Shown here: positions 54,350 to 62,458 of the stretch, piece by piece | Layout of the letters: every line of letters begins with the position of its first letter | Numbering within the stretch: position 1 is the first letter of the stretch | DNA from: SZUA-378 sp036652815 | GTDB lineage: Bacteria > Bacillota > Clostridia > Lachnospirales > Lachnospiraceae | Direction: 5' to 3' | Length of the DNA: 64,000 nucleotides | Assembly: GCA_036652815.1 (NCBI GenBank) | Contig: JAVVVE010000010.1 | Span: forward strand, 14,768 to 78,767 | Program-made: the position numbers and the translations under genes | Notes under the pieces: generated by a model | Told to the model about the DNA's origin: nothing | Database searches by the model: none | Seen by the model: only the letters and a program-made list of their open reading frames with translations

Positions 54350-55390
54350 ATGATTAAAGTAGGAATTATAGGAGCGACGGGATATGCCGGAGGAGAATTG
54401 GTACGTCTGCTTATGGCACATAAAGAAGTAGAGATCGTATGGCTTGGCTCTAAGAGTTACATAGATCAATCATATAGTGAAGTCTATCAGAATATGTTTC
54501 ACATTGTAGATATGGATTGTATGGATGATAATATAGAAGCATTGGCTTCTAAGGTTGATGTTATCTTTACAGCAACACCACAGGGATATTGTGCTTCCTT
54601 TATCAAGGAAGATATCCTGGCACAGACGAAAGTTATCGATTTGAGTGCTGATTTTCGAATCAAAGATGTGGCTGTATATGAGCAGTGGTATGGTATTACG
54701 CATCCATCCGCTGCCTATATAGCAGAGGCAGTCTATGGCCTGTGTGAAGTCAACAGAGAAGCCATTAAAGGTGCAAGACTGCTGGCGAATCCGGGTTGTT
54801 ATCCGACTTGTTCTACGTTATCCATAAGACCACTGGTATGCGAGGGTATCATCGATCCGAGTTCGATTATTATAGATGCCAAAAGCGGTACTTCGGGTGC
54901 GGGAAGAAGTGCTAAGGTAAATAATCTATATTGTGAAGTCAATGAGAACATCAAAGCCTATGGAGTTGCCACACACAGACATACGCCGGAGATAGAAGAA
55001 CAGCTAAGTCTGGCAGCCGGAAAAGAAGTAGTGATTAATTTCACCCCTCATCTGGTGCCGATGAACAGAGGTATCTTAGTGACGGCATATGCTGCATTGA
55101 CAAAGGCAGTTACCTATGAAGAGGTCAAAGCGATCTATGACCGCTATTATGAACAGGAATCATTTGTCAGAGTCTTAAAGAGGGATGTATGCCCGGAGAC
55201 GAGATGGGTAGAGGGCAGCAATTATGTGGACGTTAATTTCAAGATAGATCATAGAACCAATCGAATCATCATGATGGGAGCCATGGATAATCTAGTGAAA
55301 GGAGCCGCAGGACAGGCTGTACAGAACATGAATCTTATGTTTGGACTGCCGGAGTCAGAGGGGCTGAGACTTATTCCACTATTTCCGTGA
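54350..55390 (+). CDS. argC: N-acetyl-gamma-glutamyl-phosphate reductase
   Basis: The 346-residue enzyme has the NADP motif GIIGATGYAGGELVRLL, ANPGCYPTCSTLS with the catalytic Cys, and HRHTPEIEEQL. It reduces N-acetylglutamyl phosphate to the semialdehyde. First gene of the argC-J-B-D unit; ATAGGAGG precedes the ATG. Confidence 0.96.
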   Translation: MIKVGIIGATGYAGGELVRLLMAHKEVEIVWLGSKSYIDQSYSEVYQNMFHIVDMDCMDDNIEALASKVDVIFTATPQGYCASFIKEDILAQTKVIDLSADFRIKDVAVYEQWYGITHPSAAYIAEAVYGLCEVNREAIKGARLLANPGCYPTCSTLSIRPLVCEGIIDPSSIIIDAKSGTSGAGRSAKVNNLYCEVNENIKAYGVATHRHTPEIEEQLSLAAGKEVVINFTPHLVPMNRGILVTAYAALTKAVTYEEVKAIYDRYYEQESFVRVLKRDVCPETRWVEGSNYVDVNFKIDHRTNRIIMMGAMDNLVKGAAGQAVQNMNLMFGLPESEGLRLIPLFP

Positions 55391-55435
55391 CGCATCGGTT
55401 TTTAGACATACAAGAAAAGAGTAGGAGAGTAGAAG

Positions 55436-56566
55436 ATGAATCGTAAGAGAATTACTTATCTGGATATGGCAAAAGGAATCGGTATTATTCTGGTGGTTTT
55501 GGGACATTCCCAGTTGATTACAGATCATATGTATAATGCACTTGCATCTTTTCATATGCCACTGTTTTTTGTGATTTCCGGGATGCTGATTCAGCATATT
55601 GGAGAAGAACAGAAGGATATGAAGACCATTGTAAAGCGTAAATTAAAAACGCTGATGCTGCCTTATCTGACGTTTAGCCTGTCTTATTTTATTGTATATG
55701 GAACCTATCATTTTATGCATCCGGAAGTCGTAGATATGGTATTCCTAGAGAAGATGCTGATTCATTTCCTTTCCTTCTATGGCATTTCTGTTTTGTGGTT
55801 TTTGCCAACCTTGTTTTTAGGGGAGCTTATCTTTTTGGCGATACGCAAACACACAACGCACCGTGTTACGATTGCCTTTACACTGGTAACCGGCTGTATC
55901 GCCATTGCCATTGCACCTGTTTTTCAAGAGCAGTTTTGGTTTCACAGCATGCCGCTTCTGATTTTCAGCTTTCTATTGATGTTGATTACGAGAAGCTTTA
56001 TCGTTGGAATATTCTTATGCCTTGGTTATTATGTTAAGATGTTCCTCAAGGAGCACGATAAGATATCACTGCCGGAACTGGGCATCGGTATCGTTGGATT
56101 AGGGATTACGATTCTGGTTGGCATCCTCAATGGAACGGCAGATTTGCATTTTATGGTATTCTGTAATGTGTTTCTGTATTTTCCTTGTGCCTGCCTCGGA
56201 TCGGTGGCATTGGTACTCATCTGTAAAAATGTAAGACAATGTAAGACACTGATTTTCTTTGGTGTCAATTCGCTGATTATTATGGCGACGCATATGGATT
56301 GGATGCTCTTAAAAAATGCAGGAGCAATCTCTATGTGGGTCAACCAGTTTATTACAAGAGCAAAGGATTATTGTTACTGGCTGGGTATTATTCTGCTCAT
56401 GCTCATCGCAGAGGTTCTGATTATCTTTGTGATGAATCAATATTTCTACGTCTTTCTTGGAAAGAAGAAACCCGAACGGAGAACCTTCAATATCATTACC
56501 TACCTGCGTTGGCAGTGGCAGGAAATAGGCACACAGGATAGCAGAAGTGGGGATTCTATGAAATGA
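55436..56566 (+). CDS. Acyltransferase 3 family membrane protein
   Basis: The 376-residue protein has about ten membrane helices and the acyltransferase-3 start ITYLDMAKGIGIILVVLGHS with the expected His. Such enzymes O-acetylate polysaccharides or peptidoglycan. It sits between argC and a GNAT gene, in line with the arginine genes, and overlaps the GNAT gene by four bases. A role in arginine synthesis is not expected. Confidence 0.87.
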   Translation: MNRKRITYLDMAKGIGIILVVLGHSQLITDHMYNALASFHMPLFFVISGMLIQHIGEEQKDMKTIVKRKLKTLMLPYLTFSLSYFIVYGTYHFMHPEVVDMVFLEKMLIHFLSFYGISVLWFLPTLFLGELIFLAIRKHTTHRVTIAFTLVTGCIAIAIAPVFQEQFWFHSMPLLIFSFLLMLITRSFIVGIFLCLGYYVKMFLKEHDKISLPELGIGIVGLGITILVGILNGTADLHFMVFCNVFLYFPCACLGSVALVLICKNVRQCKTLIFFGVNSLIIMATHMDWMLLKNAGAISMWVNQFITRAKDYCYWLGIILLMLIAEVLIIFVMNQYFYVFLGKKKPERRTFNIITYLRWQWQEIGTQDSRSGDSMK

Positions 56567-57006
56567 TTAGGACAATGACATTGGAAGATTATGATATGGT
56601 ATATGCTTTGTGGCAGACAATTAAGGGATTCTCCATCCGAAGTATTGATGATTCCCGTGAGGGAGTAGCACGATTTCTTATGCGTAACCCTGCGTGCAGC
56701 GTTGTAGCAGTGGAGGATGAGATAGTCGTGGGTGCGATTCTGTGTGGACACGATGGACGGCGTGGGTGCTTGTATCATGTCTGTGTCAATCCGGCTTATC
56801 GTTTGCGTGGGATTGGAAAAGAGATGGTAGTCAGGGCGATGGAAGCACTGAAAGCAGAACAGATTAGCAAGGTGTCGCTGATTGCTTTTACAGAGAATGA
56901 CATCGGAAATGCTTTTTGGAATGAGATAGGATGGACGGAACGCCTGGATCTCAATTATTATGATTTTGTATTAAATACACAGAATATAGAAGCATTTAAC
57001 AGATAA
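56563..57006 (+). CDS. GNAT family N-acetyltransferase
   Basis: The 147-residue protein has the GNAT core with the acetyl-CoA loop NPAYRLRGIGKEMV and a YpeA-like overall form. It overlaps the preceding acyltransferase and lies 15 bases before argJ. In an arginine operon it could acetylate glutamate (as argA does), but ArgJ can already do this, so protein or metabolite acetylation is equally likely. Confidence 0.87.
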   Translation: MIRTMTLEDYDMVYALWQTIKGFSIRSIDDSREGVARFLMRNPACSVVAVEDEIVVGAILCGHDGRRGCLYHVCVNPAYRLRGIGKEMVVRAMEALKAEQISKVSLIAFTENDIGNAFWNEIGWTERLDLNYYDFVLNTQNIEAFNR

Positions 57007-57021
57007 AAGAGAGGGTCAGAA

Positions 57022-58254
57022 ATGGAAGAGATAACAAAGATAACAGGTGGTGTCACAGCAGCAGCAGGGTTTGAAGCAGCAGGAATAGAAGGCAATATCA
57101 AATATCAGAATCGTCGGGATATGGCGATGATTTATAGTACGAGACCATGCACTGTAGCAGGGGTATTTACCGGTAATGTAGTAAAAGCGGCACCTGTCCT
57201 TTGGGACAAAGAGGTCGTACAACATGCTCATTATGCACAAGCAGTCGTAGTCAATTCAGGCATTGCCAATGCTTGTACAGGGCAACAAGGATATGAATAC
57301 TGCGAACAAACAGCAGCTGCTGTATCACAGGCTTTGCAGATTCCGCAAAATGCAGTGCTGCTGGGGTCTACGGGTGTCATAGGGATGCAGCTCCCGATAG
57401 AGAAGATCAAAGTGGGCGTTCGGGAACTGGCAGCACACAAAAAAGCAACTTTGGAGGCCGGCACTCAGGCGGCAGAGGCCATCATGACAACTGATACCAA
57501 GTCTAAACAGGCGGCAGTTACGATTGTAATCGATGGTATTACCGTTACGGTAGGTGGTATGTGCAAAGGTTCAGGCATGATTCACCCTAACATGGGTACG
57601 ATGCTGGGATTTGTGACGAGCGATATTTCGATCTCCAAAGAATTATTACAGGAAGCATTAAGCACGGATGTACAGGATACTTTTAATATGATATCGATAG
57701 ATGGCGATACATCGACCAATGATACACTGCTCCTAATGACCAATGGGGCGGCCGGCAATCAGATGATCACCCAAAAGGATAAGAATTACGAGTGTTTCCT
57801 TGCAGCACTTCATGAGATTGATACAACGTTAGCTAAGATGATGGCAGGAGACGGAGAAGGGGCCACAGCCCTTTTTGAAGCAAAAGTGATTCATGCACAA
57901 ACCAAAGAACAGGCAAAGATCATCAGTAAATCTATCATCTGTTCCAGTCTGACCAAAGCGGCTATCTTCGGACATGACGCTAATTGGGGGCGTATCTTAT
58001 GTGCAATGGGATATTCGGGTGCACAATTTGATCCGGACAAAGTTGTACTTTTCTTTGAGAGCAAAGCCGGCAGTATCCCGATCTTTAAGAACGGCGTGGC
58101 AACAGATTATAGCGAAGAAGAGGCGACGAAGATTTTATCGCAGCCGGAAGTCACGGTAATCGTCGATATGCAGTCGGGCAGTGCACAAGCTACGGCATGG
58201 GGATGCGATTTAACCTACGATTATGTCAAAATAAATGCAGACTACAGATCATAA
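57022..58254 (+). CDS. argJ: Glutamate N-acetyltransferase / ornithine acetyltransferase
   Basis: The 410-residue protein has GVFTGNVVKAAPV and the self-cleavage region KGSGMIHPNMGTMLGF, in which the Thr nucleophile is kept although the usual Ala before it is Gly. It recycles the acetyl group from N-acetylornithine to glutamate, so the pathway is cyclic. GAGAGGG lies upstream. Confidence 0.95.
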   Translation: MEEITKITGGVTAAAGFEAAGIEGNIKYQNRRDMAMIYSTRPCTVAGVFTGNVVKAAPVLWDKEVVQHAHYAQAVVVNSGIANACTGQQGYEYCEQTAAAVSQALQIPQNAVLLGSTGVIGMQLPIEKIKVGVRELAAHKKATLEAGTQAAEAIMTTDTKSKQAAVTIVIDGITVTVGGMCKGSGMIHPNMGTMLGFVTSDISISKELLQEALSTDVQDTFNMISIDGDTSTNDTLLLMTNGAAGNQMITQKDKNYECFLAALHEIDTTLAKMMAGDGEGATALFEAKVIHAQTKEQAKIISKSIICSSLTKAAIFGHDANWGRILCAMGYSGAQFDPDKVVLFFESKAGSIPIFKNGVATDYSEEEATKILSQPEVTVIVDMQSGSAQATAWGCDLTYDYVKINADYRS

Positions 58255-58307
58255 GAATGCTGATGACATAAAAAGTAGCGATAGAATAAGAAGAAAAGGA
58301 GAACAGG

Positions 58308-59216
58308 ATGGACAGTCATAAAATGGAACAGAAGGATATGGATGCCATTTTACACAAGGCAGAGGTGCTTATTGAAGCACTGCCTTATATACAGAAGTTT
58401 AATCGTAAGGTTATCGTGGTAAAATATGGTGGAAGTGCGATGGCGAATGAAGAATTACAAAAGAATGTCATGAAAGATGTGGCACTGCTTAAACTGGTTG
58501 GATTTAAACCGATTATTGTACATGGCGGAGGAAAAGAGATTAGTCGCTGGGTGGGTAAGGTCGGCGGAGAATCTAAGTTCATCAATGGTCTGCGTGTGAC
58601 AGATGAGGAAACGATGGAATTGGCAGAGATGGTACTCGGTAAGGTCAATAAGCATTTGGTGACGATGATGGAAGAACTGGGCATTAAGGCGGTGGGTATC
58701 AGTGGCAAAGACGGTGGACTGCTGACGGTTGATAAAAAATATTCAGATGGGCAGGATATTGGATTTGTAGGGGATATTAAGAGAGTAGACCCCAAGATTA
58801 TCCATGACCTACTAGACAATGATTTTTTACCGATTATTGCACCGATTGGCTTGGACGAGAAATATCATACTTATAATATCAATGCAGATGATGCGGCATG
58901 TGCAGTAGCCAAAGAAATCGGAGCAGAAAAACTGGCCTTTTTAACAGATATAGAAGGTCTGTATCGAGATTTTAATGATAAGTCCACTTTTGTATCAAGA
59001 ATAACAGTATCGGAAGCAGAGCAATTGATCAGTGAAGGACAGTTGACCGGTGGAATGCTGCCAAAATTAACCAATTGTACGCAGGCCGTCAGAGAAGGAG
59101 TAGAGAGAGTTCATATTCTGGATGGCAGGATCCCACATTGTCTCTTGTTGGAGATATTTACCAATGAAGGAATCGGAACTGTGATTCTTCCGGATAGTGA
59201 AGGGAGCACTTTATGA
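58308..59216 (+). CDS. argB: Acetylglutamate kinase
   Basis: The 302-residue amino-acid kinase has VVKYGGSAM, IIVHGGGKEIS, and DIEGLYRDF with LTGGMLPKL. It phosphorylates N-acetylglutamate. The N-terminal helical extension (about 25 residues before IQKFNRK) is typical of hexameric, arginine-inhibited enzymes, so feedback control is likely. Its stop overlaps argD. Confidence 0.95.
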   Translation: MDSHKMEQKDMDAILHKAEVLIEALPYIQKFNRKVIVVKYGGSAMANEELQKNVMKDVALLKLVGFKPIIVHGGGKEISRWVGKVGGESKFINGLRVTDEETMELAEMVLGKVNKHLVTMMEELGIKAVGISGKDGGLLTVDKKYSDGQDIGFVGDIKRVDPKIIHDLLDNDFLPIIAPIGLDEKYHTYNINADDAACAVAKEIGAEKLAFLTDIEGLYRDFNDKSTFVSRITVSEAEQLISEGQLTGGMLPKLTNCTQAVREGVERVHILDGRIPHCLLLEIFTNEGIGTVILPDSEGSTL

Positions 59217-60394
59217 TGCAACAATATATTGACGAAGCAGAACAGGTACTATTACATACTTATAATCGTTATCAAGTTGTTTTGGAGAAAGGGGAAGGAG
59301 TCTATCTCTATGATATTGAAGGAAAACGATATCTGGATTTTGTATCGGGGATTGCAGTGTTTGCATTAGCCTATGGCAATGCAGCATATAATGATGCTTT
59401 AAAAGCACAGATTGATAAGCTGATTCATACTTCCAATTATTACTATAATATGCCGGCTATTGAGGCTGCAAAGAGACTTACGGCGATATCTGAAATGGAC
59501 AGAGTGTTTTTCACCAATAGCGGTGCAGAAGCAGTCGAGGGAGCGATTAAAGCTGCCAGAAAGTATGCTTATCTCAAAGATGGAAGAACCGATCACGAGA
59601 TTATTGCAATGAATCACTCCTTCCATGGCAGGACGATGGGGGCTTTATCGGTGACAGGGAATCCCAAATACAGAGAAGCCTTTGAACCGATGATTGGACA
59701 GATACGTTTTGCCGAATTGAATGATTATGCGAGTGTGCTGGCACAGGTAAACGATAAAACTTGTGCGATTATCCTGGAAACTGTACAGGGAGAGGGTGGA
59801 CTTTATCCGGCAACCGACTCTTTTTTACAACAAGTCAAAGCCTTGTGTGAGGAGAAAGATATTCTCCTGCTGTTAGATGAGATCCAGTGTGGAATGGGAC
59901 GAACGGGTACGATGTTTGCGTGGCAGCGAAGTGGCGTAAAACCGGATATTATGATGACGGCGAAAGCACTCGGTTGTGGTGTGCCTGTGGGCGCATTTCT
60001 GATGACGGAGAGAGTCGCCGGACATTCTCTTACCGGTGGAGATCATGGCACTACCTATGGCGGTAATCCATTGGCCTGTACAGCCATCAATAAAGTGCTT
60101 GATTTATTTGAAGAGAACCATATAATAGAACATGTGAACGAGGTTAGTGGATATCTGGAAGAGCAATTGGATAAACTGGTGCAAGAGTATGATGAAATCG
60201 AAGCCAGACGTGGTGTGGGTTTGATGCAGGGATTAGTGTGTAAACAACCGGTAGGTGCAGTGATTACCAAAGCACTGGAGAAAGGTCTGATCCTTATCAA
60301 CGCAGGCCCTAATATCCTTCGTTTTGTACCGCCATTGATTATAAAACGAGAACATGTGGATGAGATGATTACCATCCTAAAGGAATGCTTATAG
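59213..60394 (+). CDS. argD: Acetylornithine aminotransferase
   Basis: The 393-residue fold-type I PLP enzyme has FFTNSGAEAVEGAIKAAR, LLLDEIQCGMGRTG and the PLP lysine in MTAKALGCGVPVGAF. It makes N-acetylornithine. The ATG overlaps the argB stop. It ends the arginine unit; no terminator is evident before the next gene. Confidence 0.95.
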   Translation: MMQQYIDEAEQVLLHTYNRYQVVLEKGEGVYLYDIEGKRYLDFVSGIAVFALAYGNAAYNDALKAQIDKLIHTSNYYYNMPAIEAAKRLTAISEMDRVFFTNSGAEAVEGAIKAARKYAYLKDGRTDHEIIAMNHSFHGRTMGALSVTGNPKYREAFEPMIGQIRFAELNDYASVLAQVNDKTCAIILETVQGEGGLYPATDSFLQQVKALCEEKDILLLLDEIQCGMGRTGTMFAWQRSGVKPDIMMTAKALGCGVPVGAFLMTERVAGHSLTGGDHGTTYGGNPLACTAINKVLDLFEENHIIEHVNEVSGYLEEQLDKLVQEYDEIEARRGVGLMQGLVCKQPVGAVITKALEKGLILINAGPNILRFVPPLIIKREHVDEMITILKECL

Positions 60395-60427
60395 GATACA
60401 AATAAAATAGGAAAATGGTCTAAAAAT

Positions 60428-61711
60428 ATGAAAGTTAGAAATAGAGTGATAGAGATATGCTGTTTATTATGCGGATTAATCGTGGTGGTCTGTCTGGGAT
60501 CCAAAGGATTTACGGCACAGTCCGGCGATATGGCTGGAATGGCGGTGCCGTTGCATACGATTCGTATTTGGTATGCAGATGAAGCATTGAGTAATTATGT
60601 CAATAAAGTTGCGATTGCTTATGGAGAAGAACATCATGTCAGGGTGATTCCGGAGCTCAAAAGTGGACTGGAATATCTTGAAGAGATCAATGCGGCTTCT
60701 TTGGATCCATCGATACCTATGCCGGATCTGTATATCACAAGTAATGATATGCTGGGCAAAGCATATCTGGCAGGACTGGCATGTGAAGTGCAGGATACAA
60801 AAGGCATCTGTACCGCACTTAATTATCCGGAAACAGCGATTCAAGCAGTTACCTATCAAGACAAGATCATTGGCTATCCGTTTTATTATGAGACAGCGAT
60901 GCTACTTTATAATAAGACCTATATGCCGGATACGATTCCAAACACCATGGAAGATATCCTGACTTTAGCAGATGAATATGATCCGCCTGAGACAGTAGAA
61001 GCTGTCTTTAAATGGGATGTTTCAGATATCTTTTATAACTATTTTTTTGTGGGCAATTATATGAACGTAGGGGGAACAGCCGGAGATGATATACATACCA
61101 TAGATATCTATAATCAGAATACGATTGATTCACTGCGTATCTATCAGAACCTGAATCAATTCTTTTCGATTGATACAAAGGAAGTGACTTACGATTCAGT
61201 ATTGCAGGAATTCCTCGATGGAAAGATTGTATTTAGTGTGGTCACAACAGATGCTATCGCAAAGATAGAGCAAGCGAAAGCAGATGGTACCTTTCCATAT
61301 GAATACGAGATCGCATCACTGCCTAACCTAAATGCAACCTTAAAGACGAAAGGACTCTCTGTCACCAATGCGGTTGTTGTAAATGGATATTCTACACAAA
61401 AAGCAGCGGCGAATGAGTTCGCCAAATATCTGGTATGCAACCATATTGAGGATCTCTATCCGCAAACCGGAAAAGTGGCAGCACAATTAAAAGTATCTTA
61501 TGAGAATCCTAAGGTAGCACAGGTTATGAACGAATATCAATGTTCTGTTCCTATGCCAAAGATGATTGAGACCAGTAACTTTTGGGTACAATTGGAGATT
61601 GCTTTTACTAAAATATGGACAGGAGAAGATGTAGAAGTACAATTAAAACAACTTTCAGATCAGATCATGAAACAAGTGACGGGGGAATCATCAATTACCC
61701 CTGCCACTTAA
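60428..61711 (+). CDS. Extracellular solute-binding protein (ABC sugar type), orphan
   Basis: The 427-residue protein has an N-terminal membrane segment (IEICCLLCGLIVVVCLG, about residues 9-26) and a periplasmic-binding-protein type 1 sugar-binder fold (IRIWYADEAL, LYNKTYMPDTIPNTMED, FLDGKIVFSVV). The Cys lacks a proper lipobox, so signal cleavage or an uncleaved anchor are both possible. No permease or ATPase gene is adjacent. The ribosome site is weak. The 3' end overlaps the convergent transporter gene by 17 bases. Confidence 0.82.
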   Translation: MKVRNRVIEICCLLCGLIVVVCLGSKGFTAQSGDMAGMAVPLHTIRIWYADEALSNYVNKVAIAYGEEHHVRVIPELKSGLEYLEEINAASLDPSIPMPDLYITSNDMLGKAYLAGLACEVQDTKGICTALNYPETAIQAVTYQDKIIGYPFYYETAMLLYNKTYMPDTIPNTMEDILTLADEYDPPETVEAVFKWDVSDIFYNYFFVGNYMNVGGTAGDDIHTIDIYNQNTIDSLRIYQNLNQFFSIDTKEVTYDSVLQEFLDGKIVFSVVTTDAIAKIEQAKADGTFPYEYEIASLPNLNATLKTKGLSVTNAVVVNGYSTQKAAANEFAKYLVCNHIEDLYPQTGKVAAQLKVSYENPKVAQVMNEYQCSVPMPKMIETSNFWVQLEIAFTKIWTGEDVEVQLKQLSDQIMKQVTGESSITPAT

Positions 61712-62129
61712 ATATAATAATACCGAGGATAGCCACTGCCATGCCAAATGCTTTGCTCCATTGGAAGTCTTGGCGTTCTACACCGAAGAGCCCCAGTACT
61801 TCGATGAGATAGGCAACCAATAATTGAGCGATAACGATGAGCATAACTGCTTTGGCGGGTCCAAGCAGCTCCATACTTTTGATGACCGTATAAGTAATGA
61901 CAGCACCGATGGTACCACCTAAGAGCATATATTTTGGCTCTACCTGCCATATGGTTCGTACGGAAGAACGATCGGTGATGAGCCATGCAGCGATGCATAT
62001 CAGCAATGCGGTCAACTGAACAAATACATTGGTAACCCAGATGCCGGATGTTTTTGTTACCTCGGTATTGAATACCCCCTGTATACTCATTAATGCACCG
62101 GACAATAGTGCAATGATAAATCCAATCAT
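61695..62129 (-). CDS. YdcZ/DUF606-type DMT transporter
   Basis: The 144-residue protein has about five membrane helices: IGFIIALLSGALMSIQGVFN at the start and LVAYLIEVLGLFGVERQDF near the end, the YdcZ family pattern. GGAGG lies just upstream of ATG 62129, so the longer reading to 62231 is rejected. Substrate unknown; such short DMT proteins usually work as pairs or homodimers. Confidence 0.85.
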   Translation of the reverse strand: MIGFIIALLSGALMSIQGVFNTEVTKTSGIWVTNVFVQLTALLICIAAWLITDRSSVRTIWQVEPKYMLLGGTIGAVITYTVIKSMELLGPAKAVMLIVIAQLLVAYLIEVLGLFGVERQDFQWSKAFGMAVAILGIIIFKWQG

Positions 62130-62458
62130 AGTCAGTCCTCCTGAACATCCTATCTTCTTATCTGTTTTCTTGAACAGCTCCCTAGATATTTTATCCATAG
62201 AAAGCAAAAAATATACGTAAACATTATTCATTCTAAGTCAGTATTCCTCCCCCTTTTTTTGTGTGTGAAATAAAAAAAATATTAAATTTTACTAAAATAT
62301 TTGCGATAACAAGTAAACCCGCATAAATACGGGGCTTTTCAAATTACACTATTCCGAATCCCCGACGCTTTCCCGACACTTCGTGTTGTATGTTGTATGA
62401 TGGGAAAAAAATAGAAAAACTTTTAAAATAAATCATTTATAACAGGAGAAAAGAGATT
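62130..62458. other. Intergenic region, possible element boundary
   Basis: The left part is AT-rich. A hairpin-like CCCGCATAAATACGGGG followed by CTTTT lies at 62320-62340. On the minus strand, frames crossing 62356-62400 read short peptides ending at stops near 62358 and 62343 that recall the tail of a mobile-element integrase, but the match is weak. Short repeats (GTTGTATGTTGTATGATGGG) lie near 62385. Base composition rises sharply after this region. Confidence 0.35.
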
